Source: Speluncibacter jeojiensis
Lineage (GTDB): Bacteria; Actinomycetota; Actinomycetes; Mycobacteriales; Mycobacteriaceae
Length of the DNA: 64,000 bases
Direction of reading: 5' to 3'
NCBI RefSeq assembly: GCF_029589495.1
Contig: NZ_JAAIVF010000003.1
Span: 310,001 to 374,000 of the forward strand
In this document: positions 11,501 to 21,540 of the stretch, piece after piece
How the letters are laid out: every line of letters starts with the position of its first letter
Numbering within the stretch: the first letter of the stretch is position 1
Translations under genes and position numbers: made by a program
The notes under the pieces: generated by a model
What the model saw: the letters and a program-made list of their open reading frames with translations, nothing else
Told to the model about the DNA's origin: nothing
The model's database searches: none

Positions 11501-12169
11501 TCACACCACCGCGATGGCGGTCAGGATCAGCCCGTCACGAACCAGCCACCGTCCGTCGAACGCGGACAGCGGCGGACCCGAATGCGTCTGCCCGGGCACG
11601 AGCAGTTCGCTGCGGAATGACCCCCAGGTCCCCTCGTCGGAACGCTCGAACGTGATGTGCGCGTCCTCGAAGCCGAGCCACCGGCCGGTCAATGGGAACC
11701 AGGCCTTGTAGGTGGCCTCCTTCGCGCAGAACAACAACCGGTCGAAGTGCACGGCGGGCTCGCCCCCAGAGCCGACCGCGGCCAGCCAGTCGCGCTCGGC
11801 CGGCAGGCTGGTCGCCTCGAGCACCCCGTCGGGCAGCCCGGCATGCGGTTCCGCGTCGATGCCGACCGAGCGCACCTGCATCGCGAAGCCCAATGCGGCC
11901 GCCCGGTATCCGTCGCAGTGCGTCATCGACCCGACCACACCACCGGGCCACTGAGGCGACCCCATGTCCCCCTTGAGCACGGGCGCGGCCCGCACCCCGA
12001 GTTGCGCCATGGCCTGGCGCGCGCAGTGCCGGGCGCTGGTGTACTCGCGTCGACGCTTCTCGACCGCGCGGCCGATCTCTGCCTGCTCGGACGGGAACAG
12101 TTCCAGTCCGTCGGGGTCCTCGTACAGCTCGGCCGACGCGACACCCGACGGAAGGATCGACTCGATCAT
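11501..12169 (-). CDS. pptT: 4'-phosphopantetheinyl transferase
   Basis: PptT moves 4'-phosphopantetheine from CoA to acyl/peptidyl carrier proteins, activating type I fatty acid, mycolate, polyketide and siderophore synthases. The 222-residue Sfp-type protein has the Mg-binding VGIDAEP (Asp105, Glu107) and the [11 protein letters not shown] motif (residues 147-157: Lys150, Glu151, Lys155). Upstream [14 protein letters not shown] is also diagnostic. Its ATG shares ATGA with the pptH stop, so it is coupled to the enzyme described as undoing its reaction in mycobacteria. Length matches mycobacterial PptT (227). Confidence 0.95.
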   Translation of the reverse strand: MIESILPSGVASAELYEDPDGLELFPSEQAEIGRAVEKRRREYTSARHCARQAMAQLGVRAAPVLKGDMGSPQWPGGVVGSMTHCDGYRAAALGFAMQVRSVGIDAEPHAGLPDGVLEATSLPAERDWLAAVGSGGEPAVHFDRLLFCAKEATYKAWFPLTGRWLGFEDAHITFERSDEGTWGSFRSELLVPGQTHSGPPLSAFDGRWLVRDGLILTAIAVV

Positions 12170-13089
12170 CGGCGCATCGCCCTCATCCGCTCCACCTGCG
12201 CTTCTTGTTCCGGAGTCACCTGGAAATGACCTCCCCACTTGTTGAGCCGACCGGGCGGGTACACCGGGACCGGCAGGATCTGCCGCAGCACCGGTTCGGG
12301 CAGCCCTCGGCGCTCCCACTCGCGGGGATAGCCGACGGAGACCTCTTCGAAGCGGACGCCGTCGTAGTAGGTGGTGCGGGGGATGTGCAGGTGCCCGTAC
12401 ACCGAGCAGATCGCGTTGTACCGAGTGTGCCAGTCGGCGGTCTCGTCGGTGCCGCACCACATCGCGAACTCGGGGTGGATCAGCACCCTGGTGGGTTCCC
12501 GCACCAGCGGGAAGTGGTTGATCAGCACGGTGGGCACGGTGGGGTCCAGCGCGTCGAGTCGGCGCCGGGTCAGCTCCAGCCGCGCCCGGCACCACGCGTC
12601 GCGCGTGGCGTAGGGCTCGGACGAGAGCAGGAACTCGTCGGTGGCCAGCACACCGCGGTCACGTCCGATCTCCAGTCCCTGCTCCTTGGTGGCGGCGCCG
12701 TCGGGCAGCCAGCTGTAGTCGTACAGCAGGAACATCGGTACCAGCGTGGCCGGGCCGCCCTCACCGTGCCACATCGGGTACGGGTCCTCCGGGGTCAGCA
12801 CGCCGATCTCGCGGCACATCTGCACCAGGTGGTCGTAACGCGCCACACCGAACTTGCGCACCGGTTCCTTCGCCGTGGTCCACAGCTCGTGGTTGCCCGG
12901 CACCCAGATGACCTTCGCGAATCGTTCGGTGAGCAGTCGCAGCGCCCACCGGATCTCCTCGACCTTCTCGCCGACGTCACCGGCGACGATCAGCCAGTCG
13001 TCCGGCGACTCGGGATGCAGTGCCTCGGTGACGGGGCGATTGCCCCGATGCCCCACATGAATGTCGCTGATCGCCCACAGCTTTCCCAC
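12166..13089 (-). CDS. pptH: Phosphopantetheinyl hydrolase, metallophosphoesterase (PptH-like)
   Basis: A 307-residue calcineurin-like phosphoesterase with the full metal set: SDIHVGH (Asp9, His11), VAGDVGE, VPGNHELW, INHFPL and YGHLHIPRT. It is the orthologue by position and sequence of Rv2795c/PptH, described in M. tuberculosis as removing phosphopantetheine from carrier proteins and opposing PptT. The two genes overlap by 4 nt here too, which fixes the synthesis/removal stoichiometry by translational coupling. GTG start after AAAGGTGA. Follows dinF by 55 nt. Confidence 0.9.
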   Translation of the reverse strand: MGKLWAISDIHVGHRGNRPVTEALHPESPDDWLIVAGDVGEKVEEIRWALRLLTERFAKVIWVPGNHELWTTAKEPVRKFGVARYDHLVQMCREIGVLTPEDPYPMWHGEGGPATLVPMFLLYDYSWLPDGAATKEQGLEIGRDRGVLATDEFLLSSEPYATRDAWCRARLELTRRRLDALDPTVPTVLINHFPLVREPTRVLIHPEFAMWCGTDETADWHTRYNAICSVYGHLHIPRTTYYDGVRFEEVSVGYPREWERRGLPEPVLRQILPVPVYPPGRLNKWGGHFQVTPEQEAQVERMRAMRR

Positions 13090-13144
13090 GAATCACCTTT
13101 CCGCCGCACTTGCTCGCCGACCGCACCGTCGCGTCCGCCGTCGC

Positions 13145-14512
13145 TCAGCCGGATGCCCGTCCCATCTCCACGCCGGGCACCGCCCAGCGTCCGGACCGCA
13201 CCCGCACCAGCACGGCAGCCATCCGCAACACCATAAACACCGCCAGCCCGGACCATATGCCCCGAAGGCCCCAGTCCATCGCCGACGCCGTCCAGATCAG
13301 TGGCAGGAAGCCGACGAGCGCGGCGGCCAGCGTCGCCGTCCGCAGGAATCGGGCGTCCCCCGCGCCCAGCAGCACGCCGTCGAGCGCGAACACCACCCCG
13401 GCGACCGGGATCATCGCCACGAACAGCGGCCAGATCCGTCCCATCTGCGCCACCACCGCGGCGTCCGGGGTGAACACCGGTGGCAGGAACCACCAGCCCG
13501 CGGCGAAGAAGGCCGCAGCCGCGACCGCGCATCCGAGCGACCAGCGCGTCACCCGCACCGCCGTCACCTTCGCCTCGCCCACGCGGCCCGCGCCGAGCGC
13601 GGCCCCCACCAGGGTCTGTGCGGCGATGGCCAGCGAGTCCAGGGCCAGCGCCAGGAAGTTCCACAGCTGCAGCACGACCTGATGGGCGGCCAGCGCGGCC
13701 GCACCGAACCGGGCGGCGACCGCCGCCGCGGACAGGAAGCACACCTGGAAGGCGAGGCTGCGCAGGATCAGATCACGGCCGAGCACCATCTGCGCGCGCA
13801 TCACCGCCCAGGACGGGCGCCACGAGACCCCGCCGCGGGGTTCGCCGACCAGGGCCGCGACGAACAGCGCGGCCGCGACCGCCTGCCCCAGTACGTTGGC
13901 CAGCGCGGAGCCCGGCAGCCCGAGCCTCGGCGCGCCCAGCAACCCGTGCACCAGCACGGGGCACAGCGCCGCAGACACCGCGATCCCGGCCAGCACGCAG
14001 CGCAGCGGCCGCACCGTGTTCTGCACTCCGCGCATCCACCCGTTGCCGGCGAGCCCGATCAGAATCAAGGGCGCGCCCAGCGAGGCGATCCGCAGCCAGC
14101 TCACCGCCTCGGCGGCGATCGGCCCGCCGCCGCCGAGCACCGACAGCAGCGGCCGCGCGAACACCTGGACCGCGCCGGCGATGACCACTCCGAGGATCAC
14201 CGCGAGCCAGGTGGCCTGGATGCCCTCCCCCACGGCCGCGCCGGTGCGGCCGGCGCCGTGCATCCGCGCCGACCGCGCGGTCGTGCCGTAGCTGAGGAAG
14301 GTCAGCTGGGTGCTCACCTGCGCCAGGACCACGCCGCCGAGCGCCAGTCCCGCCAGCGCGTCCGCCCCCAGTCGGCCGACGACGGCGGTGTCCAGCAGCA
14401 GGTACAGCGGCTCGGCGGCCAGCACTGCGAGCGCCGGCAGCGCGAGCCGGAGAAACCGGCCCGCCCCCGCCGCACGGAGGTCGGCCGCAGCGACGTCGGC
14501 CGAGCGGGTCAG
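13145..14512 (-). CDS. dinF: MATE-family multidrug efflux protein (DinF-like)
   Basis: Integral membrane Na+/H+-coupled efflux carrier with about 12 predicted helices in two related halves, homologous to Rv2836c/DinF. The first helix FLRLALPALAVLAAEPLYLL and the following DTAVVGRLGADALAGLALGG are typical MATE. The start is odd: the frame has no ATG, GTG or TTG between the end of the upstream DHH gene and GTG 14425, which sits inside helix 1. I place it at CTG 14512, which shares CTGA with the upstream stop exactly where neighbouring junctions use GTGA/ATGA, giving 455 residues. A missed start or sequence error is possible. Confidence 0.85.
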   Translation of the reverse strand: MTRSADVAAADLRAAGAGRFLRLALPALAVLAAEPLYLLLDTAVVGRLGADALAGLALGGVVLAQVSTQLTFLSYGTTARSARMHGAGRTGAAVGEGIQATWLAVILGVVIAGAVQVFARPLLSVLGGGGPIAAEAVSWLRIASLGAPLILIGLAGNGWMRGVQNTVRPLRCVLAGIAVSAALCPVLVHGLLGAPRLGLPGSALANVLGQAVAAALFVAALVGEPRGGVSWRPSWAVMRAQMVLGRDLILRSLAFQVCFLSAAAVAARFGAAALAAHQVVLQLWNFLALALDSLAIAAQTLVGAALGAGRVGEAKVTAVRVTRWSLGCAVAAAAFFAAGWWFLPPVFTPDAAVVAQMGRIWPLFVAMIPVAGVVFALDGVLLGAGDARFLRTATLAAALVGFLPLIWTASAMDWGLRGIWSGLAVFMVLRMAAVLVRVRSGRWAVPGVEMGRASG

Positions 14513-15543
14513 CCGAGTGCCCGGCGCAGCGACGACAACACCTCGTCCGGCTCCCCTTCGGCCGTGAACCCGGCCGCGAACCGGTGACCGCCGCCGCCGA
14601 GCGTGCGGGCGGCCTGCGCCACGTCGAAGGCACGCTTGGACCGCAGCGACACCGACCACCGGCCGTCCGGTTGCTCCTTGAGCACCGCGGCGACCTCGGC
14701 GTCGGCGGTCGTCCGGACGATGTCGACGACAGACTCGACCTCTTCCCACCGCAGCGACCCGACGTCGGCACGCCGGATCACCGCGTGCACCAACCCCAGT
14801 CCCCCGGCGGAGTCCGGTTCCAGCCGCGCCGTGCCGAGCACTGCGGAGAGCATCGGCAGCCAGCCGAACGGATGGGTGTCGAGCAGGGTGCGACTGATCG
14901 CTGCGCCGTCGATCCCGGTGTCGAGCAGGTCCGCAGCGAGCCGATGCGAGCGCGCGCCGGCCCATTTGAACGAGCCGGTGTCGGTGACCAGCCCCGCGTA
15001 GAGGCAGTGCGCGAGCGCCGCGTCGATCGGCACCCCCCAAGCCTGCAGGATCTGGGCGATCACCACGGTCGTCGACTCGGCGTCGACGTCGACCACGTTG
15101 ACCATGCCGAACCGCGTGTTGGTCGCGTGGTGGTCGATCACCAGGGTGCGGCGCGCTCCCGCCATCCGCCCGGCCAGATCCCCCACCCGGTCGGGACTTC
15201 CCGCGTCGACGGTCACCAACAGGTCGACCTCGGCGGCGACCTGTTCGGGCGCCACGAGGTGTTCGACGCCGGGCATCGAGCGCAGCGACTCCGGCAGTTC
15301 GTGCGGATGCGGGAACGAGACCTGGACGGGAATCGACCTGCGCGCCAGCGCGATCGCCAGCGCCAGACCGCTGCCGATGGTGTCGGCGTCGGGGTGGACG
15401 TGGCACAGCACGGTCACCGACGTGGCGGCCGCCAGCAAGGCCACCGCCTCGTCGATTCCGTGTTCGGTCCCGGTGCCGCCGATCGGGGCACCGGGCGCGG
15501 ACTGCATGTCGGTCATCGGCAATTCCGTCATCGGTGGGGTCAC
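14509..15543 (-). CDS. nrnA: DHH-family bifunctional oligoribonuclease / PAP phosphatase (NrnA-like)
   Basis: DHH/DHHA1 phosphoesterase homologous to Rv2837c, which degrades short oligoribonucleotides, c-di-AMP/pApA and 3'-phosphoadenosine 5'-phosphate. Metal motifs are [30 protein letters not shown], the diagnostic VIDHHATN and [13 protein letters not shown]. The DHHA1 domain ends in [13 protein letters not shown]. The chosen GTG shares GTGA with the rbfA stop and gives 344 residues (family about 336); ATGs at 15531, 15516 and 15507 are alternatives. It sits in the rbfA operon as in other actinobacteria. Confidence 0.94.
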   Translation of the reverse strand: MTPPMTELPMTDMQSAPGAPIGGTGTEHGIDEAVALLAAATSVTVLCHVHPDADTIGSGLALAIALARRSIPVQVSFPHPHELPESLRSMPGVEHLVAPEQVAAEVDLLVTVDAGSPDRVGDLAGRMAGARRTLVIDHHATNTRFGMVNVVDVDAESTTVVIAQILQAWGVPIDAALAHCLYAGLVTDTGSFKWAGARSHRLAADLLDTGIDGAAISRTLLDTHPFGWLPMLSAVLGTARLEPDSAGGLGLVHAVIRRADVGSLRWEEVESVVDIVRTTADAEVAAVLKEQPDGRWSVSLRSKRAFDVAQAARTLGGGGHRFAAGFTAEGEPDEVLSSLRRALG

Positions 15544-16016
15544 AACGTGGGGTCGGTCGTGCCGGCTTCCTCTTGCGGATCGGTGTCCGGCGGACTCTTG
15601 TACGGGTCCGCCTCCCCCGCCGGTTGCGCACCGACCGCCGACCGCGCGACCGCATCGTCGGCGGCCCGCGCCTTCGCCAGCAGCTCCTCCATGTGCCGGG
15701 CGGTGTCCGGCACGGTGTCCGCCACGAACTTCAGCGTCGGGGTGAACCGGACCCCGGTGCCGGCGCCTACCTTGGTGCGCAGCGCGCCCTTGGCCTTCTC
15801 GAGCGCCGCCGCGGCTCCCTCGTCGTCCGGTTCGGACTCGAGGCTCGCGCCGCGCACGGTGTAGTAGACGGTCGCATCGTGCAGGTCCGCGGTCACCTTG
15901 GCGTCGGTGACGGTGACGAACTCGAGCCGGGGATCCTTGATCTCGTGGGCGATCGCCGTCGCCACGATCGTGGCGATCCGCTTGGCAAGCCGACGCGCGC
16001 GTGCTGGATCTGCCAT
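15540..16016 (-). CDS. rbfA: 30S ribosome-binding factor A
   Basis: RbfA is a KH-type late maturation factor of the 30S subunit and a cold-shock factor. The 158-residue protein begins [20 protein letters not shown] and has the RbfA core ([22 protein letters not shown], then YYTVRG and [21 protein letters not shown]). An acidic, disordered tail of about 40 residues follows, as in mycobacteria. The ATG at 16016 is preferred because AGGAG lies 10 nt upstream; an in-frame GTG at 16025 would abut the ribosome site. Confidence 0.95.
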   Translation of the reverse strand: MADPARARRLAKRIATIVATAIAHEIKDPRLEFVTVTDAKVTADLHDATVYYTVRGASLESEPDDEGAAAALEKAKGALRTKVGAGTGVRFTPTLKFVADTVPDTARHMEELLAKARAADDAVARSAVGAQPAGEADPYKSPPDTDPQEEAGTTDPTL

Positions 16017-16081
16017 CGCGCTCACTCTCCTCTGGTTGGCCTGGAACTCTGGGGCCTGATGATCTGACGGCCCGCGGATCT

Positions 16082-16375
16082 TCAGTCCTCGGGGCCGAGA
16101 ATGCGCCGCCTGACCGCGAGCAGTTGCAACTCGGGACGGCCGGCGACGTGACGTTCGCAGTTGTCGAGCACCTCGTGCACGTGGCGCAGATCGGAACTGA
16201 CCGCGGACAGTCCGATGAGCGAGCGTCGATAGCGGTCGTGTTCACCGACCTCGGCGACACTGACCTCGTACCGACGACGGAGCTCTGCGACCACCGGTTT
16301 CACGTAGGAGCGCTTCTCCTTGAGCGACCGGACGTCGCCGAGCAGGATGTCGAGCTCCAAGGCACCGACGTACAT
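16082..16375 (-). CDS. DUF503 family protein (YlxP-like)
   Basis: A 97-residue ferredoxin-fold-like DUF503 protein ([20 protein letters not shown], then [20 protein letters not shown]). Members are consistently encoded between infB and rbfA in Gram-positive bacteria (YlxP of Bacillus) and are thought to act in ribosome assembly; no defined activity. A very strong AAGGAGG ribosome site sits 5 nt before the ATG. It is the first gene after the infB terminator, so it may lead the rbfA-nrnA-dinF-pptH-pptT-truB unit. Confidence 0.88.
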   Translation of the reverse strand: MYVGALELDILLGDVRSLKEKRSYVKPVVAELRRRYEVSVAEVGEHDRYRRSLIGLSAVSSDLRHVHEVLDNCERHVAGRPELQLLAVRRRILGPED

Positions 16376-16418
16376 GGACCTCCTTCAGCGCCCCGTGGTC
16401 GGTACCCGGCCCGGGATT

Positions 16419-16454
16419 CCGGTGGGCGGGCTGCCGTGGCAGCCCGCCCACCGG
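16419..16454 (-). terminator. Strong terminator downstream of infB
   Basis: A perfect 17-bp inverted repeat (CCGGTGGGCGGGCTGCC and its complement) around a 2-nt apex, starting 11 nt past the infB stop and before DUF503. Likely ends the rimP-nusA-ylxR-infB transcript or attenuates read-through into rbfA. Confidence 0.85.
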
Positions 16455-16465
16455 GACGTACCGCG

Positions 16466-19285
16466 TCAGTCGCGCGGCTTCTCCTGGAGCTCGTAGGTCT
16501 CGATGACGTCCCCGACCTTGATGTCGTTGTACGTCACCGTCAGACCGCACTCGTACCCTTCGCGGACCTCGACCACGTCGTCCTTCTCGCGTCGCAGCGA
16601 GGACACCGTCATGGTCTCCGCGACCACCACGTTGTCGCGCAGCAGACGGGCCTTGGCGTTGCGCCGCACGATGCCCGAGGTGACGAGGCAACCGGCGATC
16701 GTGCCGACCTTCGAGGACTTGAACAGGGCGCGGATCTCCGCCTTGCCCAGCTCGACCTCTTCGTAGACCGGCTTGAGCATGCCCTTGAGGGCCTTCTCGA
16801 TCTCGTCGATCGCCTGGTAGATCACCGAGTAGTACCGGATGTCGACGCCCTCGCGGTTCGCCAGCTCCGTCGCCTTGCCCTCGGCACGGACGTTGAAGCC
16901 GATGATGATCGCGTTCGACGCCGACGCCAGGTTGACATTGGTCTCGGTGATGCCACCGACACCGCGGTCGATGACCCGCAGCTGCACCTCGTCGTCGATC
17001 TCGATCCCGAGCAGCGCTTCCTCGAGGGCCTCCACCGTGCCGGAGTTGTCACCCTTGAGGATGAGGTTGAGCTCGCTGGTCTCCTTGAGCGCGGCATCGA
17101 GATCCTCGAGGCTGATCCGCTTGCGGCTGCGCGCGGCCAGGGCATTGCGCTTGCGCGCGTTGCGCCGGTCGGCGATCTGCCGGGCGATCCGGTCCTCGTC
17201 GACGACGAGCAGGTTGTCACCCGCACCCGGCACAGACGTGAAGCCCACGACCTGGACCGGACGCGACGGCAGCGCCTCGTCGACGTCGTCGCCGTTCTCG
17301 TCCACCATGCGGCGCACGCGACCGTAGGCGTCGCCGGCGACGATCGAGTCGCCGACCCGCAGCGTGCCGCGCTGGATCAGCACCGTCGCCACCGGTCCAC
17401 GACCGCGGTCCAGGTGCGCCTCGATGGCCACACCCTGCGCGTCCATGTCCGGGTTCGCCCGCAGGTCGAGCGACGCGTCGGCGGTGAGCAGGACCGCCTC
17501 GAGCAGCGACTCGATGTTGGTGCCCTGCTTGGCGGAGATGTCGACGAACATGGTGTCGCCGCCGTACTCCTCTGCAACCAGCCCGTACTCGGTCAGCTGG
17601 CCACGGATCTTCGCCGGATCCGCGCCCTCCTTGTCGATCTTGTTGACCGCGACCACGATCGGCACGTCGGCCGCCTGGGCGTGGTTGATCGCCTCGACCG
17701 TCTGCGGCATGACGCCGTCGTCGGCCGCGACCACGAGGATCGCGATGTCGGTCGACTTGGCACCGCGGGCACGCATGGCGGTGAACGCCTCGTGGCCCGG
17801 GGTGTCGATGAAGGTGATCAGGCGGTGCTCGCCGTTGAGGTCGGTGTCCACCTGGTACGCGCCGATGTGCTGGGTGATGCCACCGGCCTCGCCCTCGCGC
17901 ACGTTCGCCTTGCGGATCGTGTCGAGCAGTCGGGTCTTGCCGTGGTCGACGTGACCCATGACCGTGACGACCGGCGGACGCTGCGCGAGATCGTCCTCGC
18001 CGCCCTCGTCCTCGCCGTAGCTCAGATCGAAGGACTCGAGCAGCTCACGGTCCTCGTCCTCCGGGCTGACGACCTGGACGACATAGTTCATCTCGCCGCC
18101 GAGCAGCTCGAGCGTCTCGTCGCCCACCGACTGCGTGGCGGTGACCATCTCGCCGAGGTTGAACAACGCCTGCACCAGCGCTGCCGGGTTCGCGTCGATC
18201 TTGTCGGCGAAGTCGGACAGCGAGGCGCCGCGGGCGAGACGGATCGTCTCACCGTTGCCGCGCGGAAGCCTGACGCCACCGACCGACGGCGCCTGCATGC
18301 TCTCGTACTCGGCGCGCTTCGCCCGCTTCGACTTGCGTCCACGACGCGGGGCGCCACCCGGACGCCCGAAGGCACCGGCGGTCGCGCCACGGCCACCACG
18401 GCCGCCGCCGCCACCGGGGCGACCACGGAAGCCGCCCGCGGGAGCGCCGCCACCGGCACCGGGAGCGCCGCCGCCACCGGGACCGCCGCGGTAACCGCCG
18501 CCGCCGGGACGACCACCCGGAGCGCCGGGACGACCGGGGCGACCGGTCGTGCTCGGACGCTGGGCGCGCGCCGGCATGGCACCGGGATTCGGGCGCGGGG
18601 GCATCGAGCCGGGGCTCGGACGCGGGCCACCCGGACCGGGCGCCGGGCGGGGTCCGCCCTGGCCCGGTGCGGGACGCGGACCGCCCTGACCCGGCATCGG
18701 ACGGCCGCCGCCGGGACGCGGGCCACCGGGGCCCGGGCTCGGGCGGGGAGCCGGTCGCGGCGCCGGGGTGGGCGCGGACGAATACGGGTTGTTCGCGACA
18801 CGCGGGGCCTTCGGGCCCGGCTTCGGACCGGACGGGGCCTTCGGCGCGGCCGGCGTGGGCGCCGACGCGGCGGGCGCCGCGGGAGCTGCCGGCTTCGCGA
18901 CCGGCGGCTGCGGGGCTGCCGGCTTCGCGGCGGGTGCCGGAGCAGGAGCCGCTGCGGCGGGTGCCGGAGCAGGATCCGCTGCGGCGGGTGCCGGGGTCGG
19001 GGCTGCCGGCGCCTGGGCGGCCGGGGCCTTCGGTCCCGGACGCGGGGCGCCGGGCTTGGGTGCCGGGCGTCCCGGGGTCGCGGGCTTCGGCGCGGCGGAC
19101 TGCGCCGCGCCGCTTGCGTCTGCGGACCTCGGGAAGGACTCCCGCAGTCGCCGAGCGACCGGGGCCTCCACCGTCGACGACGCCGACTTCACGAACTCGC
19201 CCTGCTCCTTGAGCCTCGCGAGTAGTTCCTTGCTGGTGACACCGAGTTCTTTCGCCAACTCGTGCACACGGGCCTTGCCTGCCAC
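16466..19285 (-). CDS. infB: Translation initiation factor IF-2
   Basis: GTPase that brings fMet-tRNA to the 30S complex and joins subunits. The 939-residue protein starts [20 protein letters not shown] (IF2-N fold) at a GTG after AGGAG. A long Pro/Ala/Gly-rich linker (about residues 60-340, with PRPAPGQGG-type and poly-Gly repeats) follows, then a second IF2-N module ([20 protein letters not shown]). The G domain has GHVDHGKT near residue 443, DTPGHEAF and VNKID, followed by domains II-IV. It is slightly longer than M. tuberculosis IF-2 (900) because of the linker. It follows ylxR after a 119-nt spacer. Confidence 0.98.
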   Translation of the reverse strand: MAGKARVHELAKELGVTSKELLARLKEQGEFVKSASSTVEAPVARRLRESFPRSADASGAAQSAAPKPATPGRPAPKPGAPRPGPKAPAAQAPAAPTPAPAAADPAPAPAAAAPAPAPAAKPAAPQPPVAKPAAPAAPAASAPTPAAPKAPSGPKPGPKAPRVANNPYSSAPTPAPRPAPRPSPGPGGPRPGGGRPMPGQGGPRPAPGQGGPRPAPGPGGPRPSPGSMPPRPNPGAMPARAQRPSTTGRPGRPGAPGGRPGGGGYRGGPGGGGAPGAGGGAPAGGFRGRPGGGGGRGGRGATAGAFGRPGGAPRRGRKSKRAKRAEYESMQAPSVGGVRLPRGNGETIRLARGASLSDFADKIDANPAALVQALFNLGEMVTATQSVGDETLELLGGEMNYVVQVVSPEDEDRELLESFDLSYGEDEGGEDDLAQRPPVVTVMGHVDHGKTRLLDTIRKANVREGEAGGITQHIGAYQVDTDLNGEHRLITFIDTPGHEAFTAMRARGAKSTDIAILVVAADDGVMPQTVEAINHAQAADVPIVVAVNKIDKEGADPAKIRGQLTEYGLVAEEYGGDTMFVDISAKQGTNIESLLEAVLLTADASLDLRANPDMDAQGVAIEAHLDRGRGPVATVLIQRGTLRVGDSIVAGDAYGRVRRMVDENGDDVDEALPSRPVQVVGFTSVPGAGDNLLVVDEDRIARQIADRRNARKRNALAARSRKRISLEDLDAALKETSELNLILKGDNSGTVEALEEALLGIEIDDEVQLRVIDRGVGGITETNVNLASASNAIIIGFNVRAEGKATELANREGVDIRYYSVIYQAIDEIEKALKGMLKPVYEEVELGKAEIRALFKSSKVGTIAGCLVTSGIVRRNAKARLLRDNVVVAETMTVSSLRREKDDVVEVREGYECGLTVTYNDIKVGDVIETYELQEKPRD
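18930..18994. repeat. 27-bp tandem repeat inside the infB linker
   Basis: Two near-identical 27-nt units (18930-18956 and 18957-18983, one base different) and an 11-nt partial third. They encode Ala/Pro-rich residues of the disordered IF-2 linker. In frame, so length changes would be tolerated. Confidence 0.75.
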
Positions 19286-19301
19286 TGCTCTCCTCACTGA
19301 T

Positions 19302-19334
19302 GAGGTCGAGCGGTGGCTGTCCCCGCACGACCTC
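19302..19334 (-). promoter_or_regulatory. Hairpin in the ylxR-infB spacer (infB leader)
   Basis: GAGGTCG/CGACCTC arms, an A-A mismatch and four more GCGG/CCGC pairs around a 9-nt loop, ending 17 nt before the infB start codon on the minus strand. It could be an attenuator, a processing site or an intra-operonic terminator. Structure seen; function not known. Confidence 0.4.
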
Positions 19335-19404
19335 GGGTTATCTCCGATGGACGTTCATCGTTGGTGCTTCACGGTGTGCTCATGAGTGCTCGTACCTGTC
19401 CTTC

Positions 19405-19722
19405 TCAAGAGGTCGTGCTGTCTGCCGCGATCCAATCGGCCACCGCCTCGGTGCCCGGCTGGCCGGATACCCGCAACGCTCGCCCGAATGCGCGACGCCG
19501 TTCTGCCTGGACCAGACATTCCGGTGTGGGATGCAGCCATGCGCCCCGGCCCGTCAGCCTGCGCCGCGGATCGGGGACGAGGAGGAAGGCTCCGGGCCCG
19601 GCCTCTCGTGCCACGATCCTCAGCAGTTCGGTGGCCTGCGCTCGAGACCGGCAACCGATGCACGTGCGAACCGGTGTTTCGGCAGCCACGGGCACGGGCG
19701 CGGAATCTTCACGCTGGACCAT
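19405..19722 (-). CDS. ylxR: YlxR family RNA-binding protein (DUF448)
   Basis: A 105-residue YlxR/DUF448 protein with the signature RTCIGCRSRAQATELLRIV and LTGRGAWLHPTPECLVQAERR. The fold is a small basic RNA-binding domain nearly always encoded between nusA and infB; roles in ribosome assembly and rnpB transcription have been proposed in other bacteria. The ATG giving MVQREDSAPVPVAAETPVRT is preferred; an upstream in-frame ATG would overlap nusA and add an Arg-rich run. The ribosome site is weak, suggesting coupling to nusA. Confidence 0.9.
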   Translation of the reverse strand: MVQREDSAPVPVAAETPVRTCIGCRSRAQATELLRIVAREAGPGAFLLVPDPRRRLTGRGAWLHPTPECLVQAERRRAFGRALRVSGQPGTEAVADWIAADSTTS

Positions 19723-19765
19723 TGAACACTCTACCGCTGTCCGCAAGTTTCCGGCGCATTGCACC

Positions 19766-20794
19766 TCAGTCGCCTGTCGGCGACGCCGCCGGCTGCCCGG
19801 CCGGTGCGGCCTCCGCATCACTGCGGATGTCGATCCGCCACCCCGTCAGCCGTGCGGCCAGTCGGGCGTTCTGGCCTTCCTTGCCGATCGCGAGCGACAA
19901 CTGGAAGTCGGGCACGACGACGCGGGCCGCCCGGTTCTCCTCGTCGACGACGGTCACCGAGACCACCTTCGACGGCGACAGTGCATTGCCGACGAACGTC
20001 GCCGGATCCGGGTCGAAGTCGATGATGTCGATCTTCTCGCCCGCCAGTTCGCTCATCACGTTGCGCACGCGCTGCCCCATCGGGCCGATGCACGCACCCT
20101 TGGCGTTGAGCCCGGACACCGTCGAGGCCACCGCGATCTTCGAGCGGTGCCCGGACTCGCGGGCGACCGCCGTGATCTCCACGGAACCGTCGGCGATCTC
20201 CGGCACCTCGAGCGCGAACAGCTTGCGCACCAGGTTCGGGTGGGTCCGCGACAGCGTGATCTGCGGTCCGCGGGCGCCGCGGGTGACGCCCACCACGTAG
20301 CACTTGATGCGCTCGCCGTGTTCGTAGTTCTCGCCCGGCACCTGCTCGGCCTGTGGAATGACGCCCTCGGCCCCGTTGGACTCGCTGCCGATCCGCACGA
20401 CGACCATGCCGCGCGCGTTCGCGCGGGCGTCCCGCTGGATGACCCCGCCGACGATCTCACCCTCGTGGGTGGCGAACTCGCCGAAGCTCTTCTCGTTCTC
20501 CGCGTCGCGCAACCGCTGCAGGATGACCTGACGTGCGGTCGTGGCCGCGATGCGCCCGAAGCCCTCCGGGGTGTCGTCCCACTCCGAGATCAGGTTGCCC
20601 TCGGCGTCGACCTCACGGGCCATCACGCGGACCACCCCGGTCTTGCGGTCGATGTCGATCCGCGCGTTCGGCTGGTGTCCGTCGGTGTGCCGGTAGGCGG
20701 TCAGCAACGCCGTCTGCAGCGTCGCGATGATCGTGTCGACCGGGATTTCCTTCTCCGCCTCGATCGCCCGCAGGGCGGCGATGTCGATGTTCAC
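19766..20794 (-). CDS. nusA: Transcription termination/antitermination factor NusA
   Basis: NusA modulates RNA polymerase pausing, termination and rRNA antitermination. The 342-residue protein has the N-terminal polymerase-binding domain ([20 protein letters not shown]), the S1 domain ([20 protein letters not shown]) and two KH domains ([40 protein letters not shown]). It lacks the acidic repeats of enterobacterial NusA, as expected for actinobacteria. The GTG start shares GTGA with the rimP stop. Confidence 0.97.
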   Translation of the reverse strand: MNIDIAALRAIEAEKEIPVDTIIATLQTALLTAYRHTDGHQPNARIDIDRKTGVVRVMAREVDAEGNLISEWDDTPEGFGRIAATTARQVILQRLRDAENEKSFGEFATHEGEIVGGVIQRDARANARGMVVVRIGSESNGAEGVIPQAEQVPGENYEHGERIKCYVVGVTRGARGPQITLSRTHPNLVRKLFALEVPEIADGSVEITAVARESGHRSKIAVASTVSGLNAKGACIGPMGQRVRNVMSELAGEKIDIIDFDPDPATFVGNALSPSKVVSVTVVDEENRAARVVVPDFQLSLAIGKEGQNARLAARLTGWRIDIRSDAEAAPAGQPAASPTGD

Positions 20795-21408
20795 TTGTCG
20801 CTCTCCTTCATTTCCTCCGCCACACCGGCCTCGTCCGTGGCACCGGCGGCCACGGCATTGTCGAGATCACCGGCGGGCACCCTGCCTTGCACCACGCCAC
20901 CCGCGAGTTCGAGTTCCCGCGGGTCCGGCGTCGAGAACTCCACCTGCACCACGGCCCGCCGGATGTCCGCCAGCGGAACCTGACGGACCGACGGACCGCC
21001 CTTGCCCCGCACCACCAGACCGACCGTCGGGGCCGACTTGCGCGACTCCTCGAGCCGGCCGACCCGCGCGAGCAACTGCTCGGCGCCGGTCAGGTCGACG
21101 GCGACCTTGCGTCCCCGCGCCCGCCGCCAGTGCCGCGGCTCGGTCAGCGGCCGGTCGATGCCCGGCGAGGTGACCTCGAGGGTGTAGGGCGCCTCGCCGA
21201 ACGAGTTCTCCTCGTCGAGCACATCCGAGACCAGCTGACTCAGGTGCGCCACCGCATCGAGTTCCAGACCGCTGTCCGAGTCGACGACGACCTTGACCAC
21301 GCTGCGCTTGCCCGCGGAGGTGACGATGACGTCCTCCAGGTCGTAACCCTCACGTTCGACGAGACCGCCCAGCAGTTCGACGACCTTGTCCCTGTGCGGC
21401 ACTGGCAT
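20791..21408 (-). CDS. rimP: Ribosome maturation factor RimP
   Basis: RimP assists early 30S assembly. The 205-residue protein has the RimP core ([20 protein letters not shown] then [20 protein letters not shown]) and the SH3-like C-terminal domain ([15 protein letters not shown]...), followed by an acidic tail. It is the first gene of rimP-nusA-ylxR-infB and is coupled to nusA by a 4-nt overlap. ATG 21408 is used; GTG 21402 is an in-frame alternative. A stable GC-rich hairpin lies upstream. Confidence 0.94.
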   Translation of the reverse strand: MPVPHRDKVVELLGGLVEREGYDLEDVIVTSAGKRSVVKVVVDSDSGLELDAVAHLSQLVSDVLDEENSFGEAPYTLEVTSPGIDRPLTEPRHWRRARGRKVAVDLTGAEQLLARVGRLEESRKSAPTVGLVVRGKGGPSVRQVPLADIRRAVVQVEFSTPDPRELELAGGVVQGRVPAGDLDNAVAAGATDEAGVAEEMKESDK

Positions 21409-21429
21409 CGGCGTCCTCGTTTCAGTTGT

Positions 21430-21462
21430 CGGGCCGGGGCACCGCGGCCGGTGTCCGGCCCG
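21430..21462 (-). promoter_or_regulatory. GC-rich hairpin in the rimP operon leader region
   Basis: CGGGCCGG/CCGGCCCG arms with an inner CACC/GGTG continuation (one wobble, one bulge) lie 22 nt upstream of the rimP start on the minus strand. Possible leader structure controlling rimP-nusA-infB; no known element matched. Confidence 0.35.
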
Positions 21463-21540
21463 GGCGGTCCTCCACCGGGGCAGCGTTCATCGGACGCACG
21501 AGTGCGTGGATGTCAAGGGTAACCCGGCGCAGCTGGCAGG

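Noticed and set aside
18360-19080. Repeated GC-rich units resembling a repeat array
   Set aside because: They are in-frame codon repeats of the IF-2 linker, not spaced direct repeats as in CRISPR.
16001-19225. 1074-codon plus-strand frame antisense to infB
   Set aside because: Shadow of the GC-rich IF-2 gene; repetitive Arg/Gly/Thr tail mirrors the Pro/Ala linker.
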